From positions 620,001 through 684,000 of the forward strand of contig CAVTWD010000009.1 in assembly GCA_963738325.1 (NCBI GenBank): a stretch of 64,000 nucleotides of DNA, in the 5' to 3' direction. Position 1 is the first letter of the stretch. Every line of letters begins with the position of its first letter. Shown here piece after piece: positions 8,465 through 17,660 of the stretch. The stretch comes from CAVTWD01 sp963738325 (GTDB lineage Bacteria > Actinomycetota > Acidimicrobiia > Acidimicrobiales > Ilumatobacteraceae). The notes under the pieces were generated by a model that had not been told where the DNA came from, did not search any database, and saw only the letters and a list, made by a program, of their open reading frames with translations. The translations under genes were made by a program, and so were the position numbers.

Positions 8465-9391
8465 GCCAAGACACGGTCAGCCGGGATTGGTTGCACTGCG
8501 ACTTCCGGGCCATGGGCGGTCCGGCCACCCTCCTGCTCGGCGACGCACCCACCGCGCTCGTGCCGTGGGCTCGCTCCGAGATCGAGCGTTACGAGCAGTG
8601 CTGGAGCCGCTTCCGCCCGGACAGTGAGCTGAGCCGGCTGAACACGCGATCGGGGGAGCGGACGCGGCTCACCCCCACCTTGCTGGAGGCGATCACACGC
8701 GCCTGGATCCTGTGGAACGCAACCGACGGCGCGTTCGACCCGACTGTCCTCAGCGCGCTCGAGGCCGTCGGCTATGACCGCACCTTCACCGATGTACTCG
8801 CGCTGCCCGATCGCGGCCCGGCGCCCCGGCCGCGTCCGTGTCCGGGGCTGGGTGCCGCGGAGCTCGACGCGCGGCGAGGGACGCTGCGCGTGCCGGCGGG
8901 GGTCCGACTCGATCTCGGCGGGATCGGCAAGGGTTTGGCCGCTGACTTGGTGGTCGAAGGCCTCGTCGAACGAGGGGCGGGCTCGGCGTGCCTGTCGCTG
9001 GCCGGCGACGTCCGGGTCGCAGGCCGCCCCCCGGAGCCCAGCGGCTGGTCGATACCCGTCGAGGATCCGTTGGAAGAGGGGCGGGTGGCGTTCACCCGGC
9101 GCCTGGCCGCGGGCGCCATCGTCACCAGCACCACCCGCTTCCATGCATGGCGACGGGCCGGCTCACCGCAGCACCACCTCATCGATCCCCGGACGGGAGC
9201 GCCAGCCGCTCGTGGGGTCACCGCCGTGGTCGCAGCGGCCGACCAGGCATGGCGAGCCGAGGGCTACGCGAAGGCCGCTTTGATCCTCGGCCGGGATGCC
9301 GGCGCCGCCCTGTTGGCCGCGAACAGGGATCACGGCATGGCTGTTCGGAGACGACGGCTCCGTCGACCACGTCGCGAGCGTTGCGGCATGA
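8458..9391 (+). CDS. apbE: ApbE-type FAD:protein FMN transferase
   Basis: About 310 residues from GTG 8458, overlapping the previous stop. ApbE moves FMN from FAD onto a Thr/Ser of extracytoplasmic flavoproteins. Recognisable motifs: CWSRFRPDSELSRLN (~40-55), GGIGKGLAADLV (Mg/FAD region), LSLAGDVRVAG, and HHLIDPRTGAPAARGVTAV followed by AEGYAKAALILG. No signal peptide is obvious. The frame as sequenced runs on into the next protein. One base missing near 9343 explains this: restored, the tail reads FGDDGSVDHVASVAA and stops at 9389-9391, overlapping the next ATG. So the apparent 546-residue fusion is probably two genes. Confidence 0.85.
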
Positions 9392-9969
9392 TCGCGGCGA
9401 TCGATCCGCGGCTGTCCTGGTTCGTGGCCCGGGCCGGCGGGCTCGTGGCGTGGGCGGTGGTGACGGCCACGGTGGTCGTCGGCCTCGCGCTCTCCAGTCG
9501 GCTCGTGCGACGCCGGGGGGTGCCCGCACAGCTTCTCGACCTGCACCGCTTCCTGGCTGTGCTGTCGCTCGTCTTCGTAGGGGTGCATCTCGGGGGCTTG
9601 TGGGCCGACAGCTACGTGCACTTCGGCGTACGCGAGCTACTGGTGCCGTACGCCTCCCGGTGGCGGCCCACGGCCACGGCCTGGGGCATCGTCACGCTGT
9701 ACCTCATGCTCGCGATCCAGCTCACGTCGTGGGCGATGAAGCACATCCCGCGTCGCCTCTGGCGTGTCGTGCACTTCACCAGCTTCGGGCTGTTCGCCAC
9801 CGCGACGATCCATGTCTTCCAGGCCGGCACCGACGCGCGGAACCCGCTCCTCGAGTGGATGTGCCTCACGAGCGTCACCTTGGTCGTCTTCCTGTGTGTG
9901 TTCCGTGTGCTGTCATCCCGCCGGCTCGGGGCGCGGACCCAGCCGGCGGCGGAGGCTGCATCGGCCTAA
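9388..9969 (+). CDS. ferric-reductase-like transmembrane haem protein
   Basis: 193 residues from ATG 9388. Multiple TM segments with paired histidines on helices: LLDLHRFLAVLSLVFVGVH and RLWRVVHFTSFG then TATIHVFQAGTD. This spacing matches the b-haem-binding ferric-reductase-like domain of the MsrQ/YedZ/FRE class. It would pass electrons across the membrane to the flavin partner made by ApbE, which is encoded just upstream with a 4-base overlap. No NAD or FAD-binding domain is attached, so electrons must come from another protein or the quinone pool. The substrate is unknown. Confidence 0.82.
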   Translation: MIAAIDPRLSWFVARAGGLVAWAVVTATVVVGLALSSRLVRRRGVPAQLLDLHRFLAVLSLVFVGVHLGGLWADSYVHFGVRELLVPYASRWRPTATAWGIVTLYLMLAIQLTSWAMKHIPRRLWRVVHFTSFGLFATATIHVFQAGTDARNPLLEWMCLTSVTLVVFLCVFRVLSSRRLGARTQPAAEAASA

Positions 9970-10251
9970 CGTGCGCGTGCCGACGCCGGATTGACAGCGC
10001 GTACTCCGCGGTCGACCCGTTCGACACCGGTCACCCTAGGTGGGCGCGATGAGGCCCGACGGCGACCTGGCGTCGCCTGCAGCGGCGCGCTCAAGAGGCG
10101 CCAATCTCGAGATCCGAGCTGCCGGTGCATTCGATGTCGCACTGGGCAGGGCGACAGTCTCACTCATCCCGAACCAGTCGGCGAGGTGGCGTACCCGCGC
10201 CCAAGCACCGTCGCCGAGGAAGGCGAGCGCACGACACTGAAGGAGGGCGCC

Positions 10252-10422
10252 ATGCGGCTCGCCACGATCTCAACAGCAGCGGGCCTGTTTCTCGTCGCAT
10301 TGGCGGGCGTCGCGGGTGCGAACGAGACCCATACCAACCATCCCGACTCGACGCAGTCTGCCTCGAGCGTTGCGCTGGAACCCGTCACGATCGTCGCCGA
10401 GGGACTTATCAGGACGAAGTGA
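10252..10422 (+). CDS. 56-residue secreted peptide
   Basis: ATG 10252 follows a strong AAGGAGGGCGCC site. The protein is a signal peptide (MRLATISTAAGLFLVALAGV, cleavage near GAN) plus ~32 polar residues (ETHTNHPDSTQSASS then VALEPVTIVAEGLIRTK). No family recognised. It lies 282 bases after the haem reductase on the same strand and may be the last member of that regulon. Confidence 0.5.
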   Translation: MRLATISTAAGLFLVALAGVAGANETHTNHPDSTQSASSVALEPVTIVAEGLIRTK

Positions 10423-10651
10423 CAAGCCGGCTCCGGGGGACGCCGGCTGCTCGTCTCCGATCGCCAAGGGCGTACCGAAGCTCACCCGAAGGCGAGACCG
10501 ACCGGACCAGGAACGGGAATGGGCTCATCCGCGGACACTCCCAGCAGCCTCAGCCCAACCCGCGGATGGCCCCCACGATCACCCGTGTCTTAGGCGCTCG
10601 GGCGCGGCCGGGCAGAACTACTGACCGCGGCCGGGCACAACCCAGTGGCCG

Positions 10652-10807
10652 TTGACACCTGGAGGTGGCGAAGGACGCTGACCTCCTCGTGGTCGGGTCA
10701 CGCGGACTTAGTCGCGTCGACCGGATCCTCCTCGGTCGGTCGCCACCCAGATGAGCCTGCACGCCTCGTGTCCGGTCGTCGTCGTGCCGGCAGGGCGTGA
10801 CGACTGA
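10652..10807 (+). pseudogene. universal stress protein (UspA) C-terminal fragment
   Basis: The translated piece VAKDADLLVVGSRGLSRVDRILLG is the ATP-binding G-2x-G-9x-G region of the Usp fold. A frameshift at ~10737 then gives SVATQMSLHASCPVVVVPAGRDD with stop at 10805-10807. The N-terminal ~100 residues are absent and nothing upstream encodes them, so this is a remnant, not a working gene. Confidence 0.65.
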
Positions 10808-11008
10808 GCGTTGGTCTCGTGAGGCGACCTTCGTACTGGCCCCTCGGAGCCGCGAGCGCGCGCTATGACGCCTCGGTAGCCGACCTAGCGCCTGGTGTTG
10901 ACGTGGTGTCGGGGGGACCTTGGCCTCTATGAAGTCTGCGATCGTGTCGGGTCCAATGATTCGTAGGAGGTGACGGGAGGCAGACGCGCCGACGCAGAGG
11001 AGCCGATT

Positions 11009-11791
11009 GTGCGGATGATGACGCACCGCCGTCAGGGCGCGACGGAGCTCGAGTCCGCGGCGGAGGAGGCGGCACGGTCGGGCGCGCCGGCGGTGGCCGT
11101 GTCTGGCTGCACGAAGCGGTACGGGACGGGTGCGGTGGCGGTCGACGCGTTGCGCGGAGTGGAGCTCGGGGTGGCGCCTGGGGAGTTCGTGGTCATCCTC
11201 GGCCCGTCGGGGTCATGCAAGACGACGCTGCTGAACGTCGTCGGCGGGATCGAGGAAGCGACCGACGGCTCGGTCGTGGTCGCCGGTGCGGATATCGCGG
11301 CGCTGAACGCGCAGGAGCTGACGGCCTACCGGCGTGACCGGGTCGGGTTCGTGTTCCAGTTCTTCAACCTGGTGCCGACCTTGACCGCCCTCGAGAACGT
11401 CCAGCTGCTGGCGGAGGTCACGGGCGGCGACGCCGAAGCCCGTGGCCGGGCGGCGCTCAAGCGGGTGGGACTGGCGGAGGTCGTCGACCGGTTCCCGGCG
11501 CAGCTGTCGGGCGGCCAGCAGCAACGGGTGGCGATCGCTCGGGCGCTGGTGAAGGAACCGCCGCTCGTGCTGTGCGACGAGCCGACCGGCAGCCTCGATT
11601 TGGACACGGGCCGGCAGGTGCTCGGCGTGTTGCGTGACCTCGCCCGCGAAGGTCACCACACGGTGCTGTTGGTGACCCACAACTCGGAGATCGCCCGCAT
11701 GGCCGACCGGGTCGTGCGCCTGCACTCGGGCGTGATCGCGAGCGACGAACGGGTCGAGCATCCGGTCGAGGCTGAGGAGCTCGAGTGGTGA
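11009..11791 (+). CDS. ABC transporter ATPase of the MacB/LolD type
   Basis: About 260 residues; GTG 11009 is preceded by GAGGAG (an alternative GTG at 10970 also has a site). It has the Q-loop region FVFQFFNLVPTLTALENV, signature LSGGQQQRVAIARAL, Walker B LVLCDEPTGSLD and switch histidine VTHN, typical of ATPases that pair with FtsX-type permeases for lipoprotein or substrate extrusion. The Walker A reads GPSGSCKTT: the glycine before the invariant lysine is cysteine (TGC at 11216-11218). The stop overlaps the permease start. It probably energises that permease. Confidence 0.9.
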   Translation: MRMMTHRRQGATELESAAEEAARSGAPAVAVSGCTKRYGTGAVAVDALRGVELGVAPGEFVVILGPSGSCKTTLLNVVGGIEEATDGSVVVAGADIAALNAQELTAYRRDRVGFVFQFFNLVPTLTALENVQLLAEVTGGDAEARGRAALKRVGLAEVVDRFPAQLSGGQQQRVAIARALVKEPPLVLCDEPTGSLDLDTGRQVLGVLRDLAREGHHTVLLVTHNSEIARMADRVVRLHSGVIASDERVEHPVEAEELEW

Positions 11792-14130
11792 GCCGCGTCC
11801 TCGCCCGTAAGCTGCGCCGGGATGTGTGGCGCCAGCGAACCCAGTTCGCCGCGGTCGTGGTCGTGGTTGCCATTGGCATCGCGGTGTTCGTGGCCGCCAG
11901 TGACGCGTACCGCAACCTGAGGGACTCGTTCGCGACGGCGTACAGCACCCAGCGCCTGCCCGATGTCGTGGTCAGCGGCCCGAATGTCGACGCCGTCGCC
12001 GGCGATGCGGCGCGCCTGCCGGGCGCACCCTTCGTCACGGCCCGCGCCCAGCAGGATCTCGGCACACGTATCGGGGACCACACGTTGCTGGGCCGGGTGG
12101 TGACTCTTCCTGATAGCGGTCAGCCCGAGGTCGGCCGGATCGCGTTGCGGCAGGGGCAGCTCCCGCGGGACGGTGAGGTGCTGGTCGAACAGCACCTGAG
12201 CGACTACTTCGACTTGAAGCCGGGCAGCACGATCGAGCTGTTCGGCCCGTCGGGCTGGCAGCCGGTCCGCGTCTCGGGCAGCGGGCTGGCAACCGAGTAC
12301 TTCTGGCCGGCACACTCCCAGCAGGAGGTGATGACGAGCGCTGCGCAGTTCGGCGTGGTGTTCGCACCGGCGTCGTTCGCCAAGACCCTGGCCACCACGC
12401 CGCAACAGCAGCTGGCGTTGTACGCAGCTGACCGCCGCCAGGCGTCGGCCCTGGTGTCGGCTGCGACCGGCCTGGCCCGCGACCACGGTCTGGTGGTCCA
12501 GGCCCGCACGGACCAGCCGTCGTTCGTGGCCTTGGACCAGGACGTGCAGACCTTCGGCCAGTTCGCGAACCTGCTGCCGCTCCTGTTCCTCGTCGCGGCC
12601 GTGTTGGGGGCGTTCATCTTGGTGTCGCGGCTGGTCGCCGCGCAGCGTGCCGTCATTGGCACGCTCGCCGCCAACGGCATCGGGCCGCGTACCCTGCGCC
12701 GCCACTACCTCGGCTACGGGCTGGTCGCCGGGATCGCTGCCGCCCTACCGGGAGTGGTCGGCGGTGTGCTCCTGGGCCGGTGGTTCACGGGGCAGTACAC
12801 CGATGCGCTCGGCCTGCCGTTGTCGGTGAGCTCGCTGCACCCGGCGACGCTGCTCGTCGCGGCGGTGGCAGGGGTTGCCGCCACCGCCCTGGCGGCGTGG
12901 GGCCCGGCGCGCACCGCGGCTCGGACGTCACCGGCCGAGGCGATGCGCATCGCCCCTGCCGGTGACGGGTCGCGGTCGCTGCTCGAACGGGTCGTGCCAC
13001 CCGTGCGGCGCTTGCCCGCCCGGTGGCGGATGGTGCTGCGCGGCCTCGGCCGCAACCGTCGTCGGGCCGGTTTCACAATCATCGGTGTCGCCGTGTCGTT
13101 GAGTCTCGTACTCGTGTTCGCCGGTTTGCGCGACACGGTCGCCAACATCCTGGGTCGGCAGTACGGCACCGTCGACCGCTCCGACGGCCAGCTGTACGCG
13201 ACGCCCGGCAATGCCGGCGAGCTCGTCGCCGCCGCGGGGCGCGATCCGGTGGTCGCGGCGGCTGAGCCGTTCGCGCGCGTGGAGGTGACGCTCACGAACG
13301 GGCCGAAACGGTTCGACACGATCTTGATGGGCTTGGCGGCCGACACGACGATGCACCGATTCGTCGAACCGGGTGGGCGCCCGACCACGTTGCCACCGTC
13401 GGGTGGGCTGTTGGTCGGCAGGGGGCTCGGCCGGCTGCTGTCGATCGGTGCCGGTGACGAGGTGACGGTCACTGCCGCCGACGGCACGCGTCTCGTCGAA
13501 CGGGTCGGCGGCTTGGTCGACGAGCCGCTGACGGCGGTGGCGTACACGTCGCTCGCCCATCTCGACCAGGCGGTGGGCCGGTCGACGGTGTCGGGTGCGC
13601 TGGTGCAGCTCCGCTCGGGCGTCGACCGTGACACGGTCGCCCACCGGCTCGGGATGTTGCCGGGGGTGGCAGCCTACTTCGACAATGCGGCGCTCGAGGC
13701 GACGTTACGGGACGCCTTCGCGATCATGGACGTCCTCGTCGGGATGATGCTGCTGTTCGCCATCGTGATGGCCGTCGCGCTGTTGTACAACGCCATGTCC
13801 GCGAATCTCGCCGAACGCAGCGTCGAGCTCGGCACACTCCATGCCGCCGGCATGTCGCGCGGCATTCTGGGCCGGCTCGTGGCCACTGAGAACCTGCTCC
13901 TCACTGCGATCGGTATCCCGATCGGGCTCGTCGCAGGGATCGGGCTTGCCCGGTGGTTCATGTCGAACTACGAGAACCTCGGCTACCGGTGGGAGCTGCG
14001 CATTCAGACCTCGACCGTCGCGCTGGTCTGCCTCTCGGTTTTCGCCGCCGCGGTCGTCGCCCAGTGGAGCACGTGGCGGGGCCTGCGGCGCATCAATGTC
14101 GCCACCATCGTCCGGGAACGGTCGCTGTGA
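11785..14130 (+). CDS. FtsX/MacB-type ABC permease with two FtsX domains
   Basis: 781 residues, intact. Layout: N-terminal TM (~14-38), a periplasmic-type domain, TMs at ~260-283, 312-335 and 352-376 (first FtsX core), then a second half starting with a TM at ~426-450 and ending with three TMs from ~647 (MDVLVGMMLLFAIVMAVALLY onward). The motif ELGTLHAAGMSRG before the penultimate helices is typical of FtsX domains. Tightly coupled to the ATPase upstream and, by a 4-base overlap, to the P1B ATPase downstream. A role in exporting lipids, peptides or siderophore-like metal ligands is inference from the neighbour. Confidence 0.9.
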   Translation: MVSRVLARKLRRDVWRQRTQFAAVVVVVAIGIAVFVAASDAYRNLRDSFATAYSTQRLPDVVVSGPNVDAVAGDAARLPGAPFVTARAQQDLGTRIGDHTLLGRVVTLPDSGQPEVGRIALRQGQLPRDGEVLVEQHLSDYFDLKPGSTIELFGPSGWQPVRVSGSGLATEYFWPAHSQQEVMTSAAQFGVVFAPASFAKTLATTPQQQLALYAADRRQASALVSAATGLARDHGLVVQARTDQPSFVALDQDVQTFGQFANLLPLLFLVAAVLGAFILVSRLVAAQRAVIGTLAANGIGPRTLRRHYLGYGLVAGIAAALPGVVGGVLLGRWFTGQYTDALGLPLSVSSLHPATLLVAAVAGVAATALAAWGPARTAARTSPAEAMRIAPAGDGSRSLLERVVPPVRRLPARWRMVLRGLGRNRRRAGFTIIGVAVSLSLVLVFAGLRDTVANILGRQYGTVDRSDGQLYATPGNAGELVAAAGRDPVVAAAEPFARVEVTLTNGPKRFDTILMGLAADTTMHRFVEPGGRPTTLPPSGGLLVGRGLGRLLSIGAGDEVTVTAADGTRLVERVGGLVDEPLTAVAYTSLAHLDQAVGRSTVSGALVQLRSGVDRDTVAHRLGMLPGVAAYFDNAALEATLRDAFAIMDVLVGMMLLFAIVMAVALLYNAMSANLAERSVELGTLHAAGMSRGILGRLVATENLLLTAIGIPIGLVAGIGLARWFMSNYENLGYRWELRIQTSTVALVCLSVFAAAVVAQWSTWRGLRRINVATIVRERSL

Positions 14131-16457
14131 ACGCGGTCGCCGGGCGCGGGCGTGGCCACGTCGAACCGATCCTCCTGGTCGTCGCGGTCGCGTTGCTGGC
14201 GAGCGGTGGCGGGTTGTACCTGGCCGGGTTCCATACCGCAGCCCACGGAGTGTGGGCGGCCGACACGCTGGTCGGGATCGTGCCGGCCGGGTGGTGGGTG
14301 ATCGACGCGGCCCGGCATCGTCGACTGGGTGTCGACGCGCTGGCGGTCCTTGCACTCCTCGGCACACTGGTGGTCGGCGAGTACCTGGCGGGCGCCGTCA
14401 TCACGGTCATGCTGGCGAGCGGCCGCACCCTCGAAGCACGCGCCGCGGCACGAGCCCAACATGAACTGCACGCCCTCCTGGCGCACGCGCCCCGCATGGT
14501 GCACCGCTACGACAACGGCGCTCTCACTTCGCCCGTCATCGATGACATCGAGCGCGGTGACCTGCTGCTCGTCCAGCCAGGCGAGGTCGTCCCCGTCGAC
14601 GGGCTTCTCGAGTCCGACGCGGCGGTGCTCGACGAGAGCGCGCTCACCGGTGAACCGTTGCCCGTCGACCACGAGGTTGGAGACGCGGTCCGAAGCGGCG
14701 TCGTGAACGCGGGCGGACCGTTCGACCTGCGGGCCACGACGAGCGCGGCGGAGAGCACCTACGCCGGCATCGTCCGGCTCGTATCCGAAGCGGAAGCGTC
14801 GACCGCGCCGTTCGTGCGCCTCGCCGACCGCTACGCCGCCGTGTTCCTCGGTGTCGCACTGGCGCTCGCCGGCGCGGCGTGGGCGCTGTCGGGTGAACTC
14901 GAGCGCGCTGTCGCCGTCCTCGTCGTCGCGACACCGTGTCCGCTCATCCTCGCCGCGCCGGTGGCCATCGTGTCGGGCCTGTCACGGGCGGCTCGCCGTG
15001 GCGTCGTCGTGAAGGGAGGTGCCGCGCTGGAACGGCTCGCCAGCGGCGAGATCCTGCTGTTTGACAAGACCGGCACCATCACCGCCGGCAACCCGCGCGT
15101 CGCCGACATCCTCACCGCGACCGACATGACCGCCGACGACGTCCTGCGCTATGCCGCCAGCCTCGACCAGGTCTCCCCTCATGTCCTCGCCGCCGCGGTC
15201 GTTCGGGCGGCGCGCGCCCGCGGGCTCGCCTTGTCGTTGCCCGACGACGTCGAGGAGGTGCCCGGCCACGGCGTCCGTGGCCGAGTGGACGGCCACTGCG
15301 TCGCGGTTGGCAAGGCCGGCTGGACCTCGGCGGCGTCCGCGTCTGCCTGGGCGCGCAGTGTGCGACGCCGCGCCGCGCTCGACGGGGCGCTGACGATCTT
15401 CGTCGACATCGACGGCGCGCCCGTCGGTGCGCTGCTCCTCGATGACCCGATCCGTCCTGATGCAGCACGCACGATCCGCCAGCTGCGGCGCGACGGCATA
15501 CACCGCGTCGTCATGGTGACCGGCGACCGGGAGGAGAACGCCCAGACCGTCGGCGCGGTCATCGGCGTCGATGACGTCTTCGCCGAACGGACCCCGGCCG
15601 AGAAGGTCGAAGCGGTCCGCCTCGAGAAGCGGGCGGGCGACACGATCATGGTCGGTGACGGCATCAACGACGCCCCGGCGCTGGCCCTGGCCGACGTCGG
15701 CGTTGCCGTCGGCGCCCGCGGCGCCACCGCCTCGTCGGAAGCCGCCGACGTCGTACTCACCGTTGATCGTCTCGACCGGCTGGGCGAAGCGCTCGTCATC
15801 GCCCGCCGCAGCCGCCGCATCGCCCTGGAGAGCGTGGTCGTTGGCATGGGCCTGTCGCTCGGCGCCATGGTCGTCGCCGCGTTCGGCTACCTGCCGCCCG
15901 TGTGGGGTGCGCTCCTCCAAGAGCTCATCGACGTCGCCGTCATCTTGAACGCGCTACGGGCGTTGCGGGACACGACCTCGGCGAGTCGGCTGCGCGGCGA
16001 GGAAGCCGCGCTGGCGCGGCGATTCAGTGCTGAACACCGCACCCTGCGGCCCGACCTTGCCCGCATCCGCGACGTCGCCGACCACCTCGACGCCGCCCGG
16101 CCCGCCGAGTCGCTCGCCAGCCTGCGAGACGTCCAACGGTTCCTGGTCGAGGAGCTCAATCCACACGAACAGGCCGAGGACCACGATCTGTACCCGGTCC
16201 TGGCCCGTGTCATCGGCGGCAACGACCCCACCGCGACGATGAGCCGCGCCCACGTCGAGATCGGCCACCTGATCCGGCGCATCAGCAGCGTCATCAACGA
16301 CCTCGACCCGATCGGACCCGACAACGACGACATCATCGAGCTGCGCCGGCTCCTCTACGGCCTGCATGCGATCCTGCAGCTCCACTTCGCCCAAGAAGAC
16401 GAGGGCTACCTGTCGCTCGCCGACGACGACAACGTGCTCGAGCGAAGCATCCCGTAG
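14127..16457 (+). CDS. P1B-5-type heavy-metal ATPase with C-terminal hemerythrin domain
   Basis: 776 residues from GTG 14127, overlapping the permease stop. It has early TMs, the actuator motif TGEPLPV (~175), the membrane metal motif TPCPL (~267-271), phosphorylation site DKTGT (~311) and the hinge GDGINDAPA. The usual HP dipeptide of the N domain is replaced by SPHVLA. TPCP is the signature of the P1B-5 subgroup, reported to transport Ni and Fe. Residues ~625-770 form a hemerythrin-like HHE domain: EHRTL, HEQAEDHDLYP, HVEIGH and LHFAQEDEGYL supply the di-iron ligands. No N-terminal Cys metal-binding domain. Likely Ni2+/Fe2+ efflux with iron or redox sensing by the tail. Confidence 0.88.
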   Translation: MNAVAGRGRGHVEPILLVVAVALLASGGGLYLAGFHTAAHGVWAADTLVGIVPAGWWVIDAARHRRLGVDALAVLALLGTLVVGEYLAGAVITVMLASGRTLEARAAARAQHELHALLAHAPRMVHRYDNGALTSPVIDDIERGDLLLVQPGEVVPVDGLLESDAAVLDESALTGEPLPVDHEVGDAVRSGVVNAGGPFDLRATTSAAESTYAGIVRLVSEAEASTAPFVRLADRYAAVFLGVALALAGAAWALSGELERAVAVLVVATPCPLILAAPVAIVSGLSRAARRGVVVKGGAALERLASGEILLFDKTGTITAGNPRVADILTATDMTADDVLRYAASLDQVSPHVLAAAVVRAARARGLALSLPDDVEEVPGHGVRGRVDGHCVAVGKAGWTSAASASAWARSVRRRAALDGALTIFVDIDGAPVGALLLDDPIRPDAARTIRQLRRDGIHRVVMVTGDREENAQTVGAVIGVDDVFAERTPAEKVEAVRLEKRAGDTIMVGDGINDAPALALADVGVAVGARGATASSEAADVVLTVDRLDRLGEALVIARRSRRIALESVVVGMGLSLGAMVVAAFGYLPPVWGALLQELIDVAVILNALRALRDTTSASRLRGEEAALARRFSAEHRTLRPDLARIRDVADHLDAARPAESLASLRDVQRFLVEELNPHEQAEDHDLYPVLARVIGGNDPTATMSRAHVEIGHLIRRISSVINDLDPIGPDNDDIIELRRLLYGLHAILQLHFAQEDEGYLSLADDDNVLERSIP

Positions 16458-16848
16458 GCGCTGCGATACGGGTGATCGCTGGGCGCCCTACGTCTCTTCC
16501 TTCCGCGCTCGAATGGGGCGGCTTCGGAAAACCCGGTCGGCGGCCCTGCCGCCGACGCCAGAGCCCGACAACGCGAGACCACCGATCTGTGGCACTTTGC
16601 AGTCAGCTCGCAGCCACCGGCCCTTGCGCTCAGCCGCCGCACCCGACCGCTCCAGCCCGCTCGACCATCACGCTGCCCAGGCGGCGAGACGACACCGGCA
16701 GCGAACTCGGCGGGGAAACAGACGTCGCCCCACCGCCAAACGTCCGGCCACACCACACGGGAGGACCTTCGCCCCTTTCCCGACGCCGCAAGAATCCGAC
16801 GATGGCACCAGCGCAAGAGCGCGCACAACGAGGCGCGGAGGTGCAGCG
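16458..16848. other. region without a recognisable gene
   Basis: About 390 bases between the metal ATPase and the DUF2703-like gene. Frames are rich in Arg/Pro and show no motif; no hairpin of note. Confidence 0.5.
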
Positions 16849-17477
16849 ATGCCGACCACAACGACATGCGGATGCGGCCCATCGTGCGATCCAGCGACGA
16901 CCGCTGGCGTGATGCTGCCCATCGTCTGGCAACGACTGGTCAGCGCAGGCCAGACCTGCCCGCGGTGCGGCTCAACCCAGGAAGCCATCGAAGCTGGCGT
17001 CGCGACCCTGACCGAAGTCCTGCGCCCGCTGCACATCGAGCCCACCCTCGAGACGATCGCCCTCGATCAAGACAGCTTCGAGCAGGCACCCACCGAGTCC
17101 AACCGGATCTGGATCGCCGGTCGACCGCTCGAGGAGTGGGTCGGGCCTACGTCTCCGGAAGCCAGTGCTGCTCCGTCTGCGGTGATAACAGCTGCCGCAC
17201 ACTCCAGATCGACGACACAACCTACGAAGCCATTCCCGAGACATTGATCGTCAAGGCCGGCCTCACCGCCGCATCGACCCTGGTCACGGCCCGACCCGGT
17301 GTCCCCCCTTACGGGAGCGGCGGGAATGAGCGTGTGGACATGCGCGATGGAACCTCGGCGTCTGGGGAGGAGCCCAGGCGACGTGGACGAACCGTAACCG
17401 TACGAAGCCACGCGAGCGCAGAGACGATTCAGAATGGTGTCGGGATGTGGCACAAGGGAAGGTCCCGCTCGACGTAG
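16849..17477 (+). pseudogene. DUF2703-like cysteine-rich protein, frameshifted
   Basis: Starts MPTTTTCGCGPSCDP at 16849, then MLPIVWQRLVSAGQTCPRCGSTQEAIE and LTEVLRPLHIEPTLETIALD. This resembles DUF2703 proteins, small thioredoxin-fold proteins often found with mercury or arsenic genes. At ~17146 a G run seems one base short; the other frame gives WVGAYVSGSQCCSVCGDNSC and TYEAIPETLIVKAGLTAAS, completing the domain by ~17300. The frame then stays open to 17477 without family likeness, so the true end is uncertain. Nine or more cysteines suggest metal or thiol chemistry; the metal ATPase is the nearest upstream gene. Confidence 0.55.
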
Positions 17478-17660
17478 TCGCCGGGCTTCTGGCGCCTTCG
17501 GAGCTTGATCTCATTGTGCGACAGGGGTTCGCATGGACCTGGCCGCGGAGGGGGGCGACGACGTTGAGCTGTCCGCGGCGCGTGTTGTCCCTGTGGGCGG
17601 TCCGAGCCTGGGTCGTCCGGACCGACGCGTGGCGCGGCGACCGCGGCGTTGTGAGTGCCG

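Noticed and set aside
5605..10422. FMN-binding-domain substrate for ApbE inside the operon
   Set aside because: None of the neighbouring proteins contains the expected [S/T]GAT flavinylation motif in an FMN_bind context.
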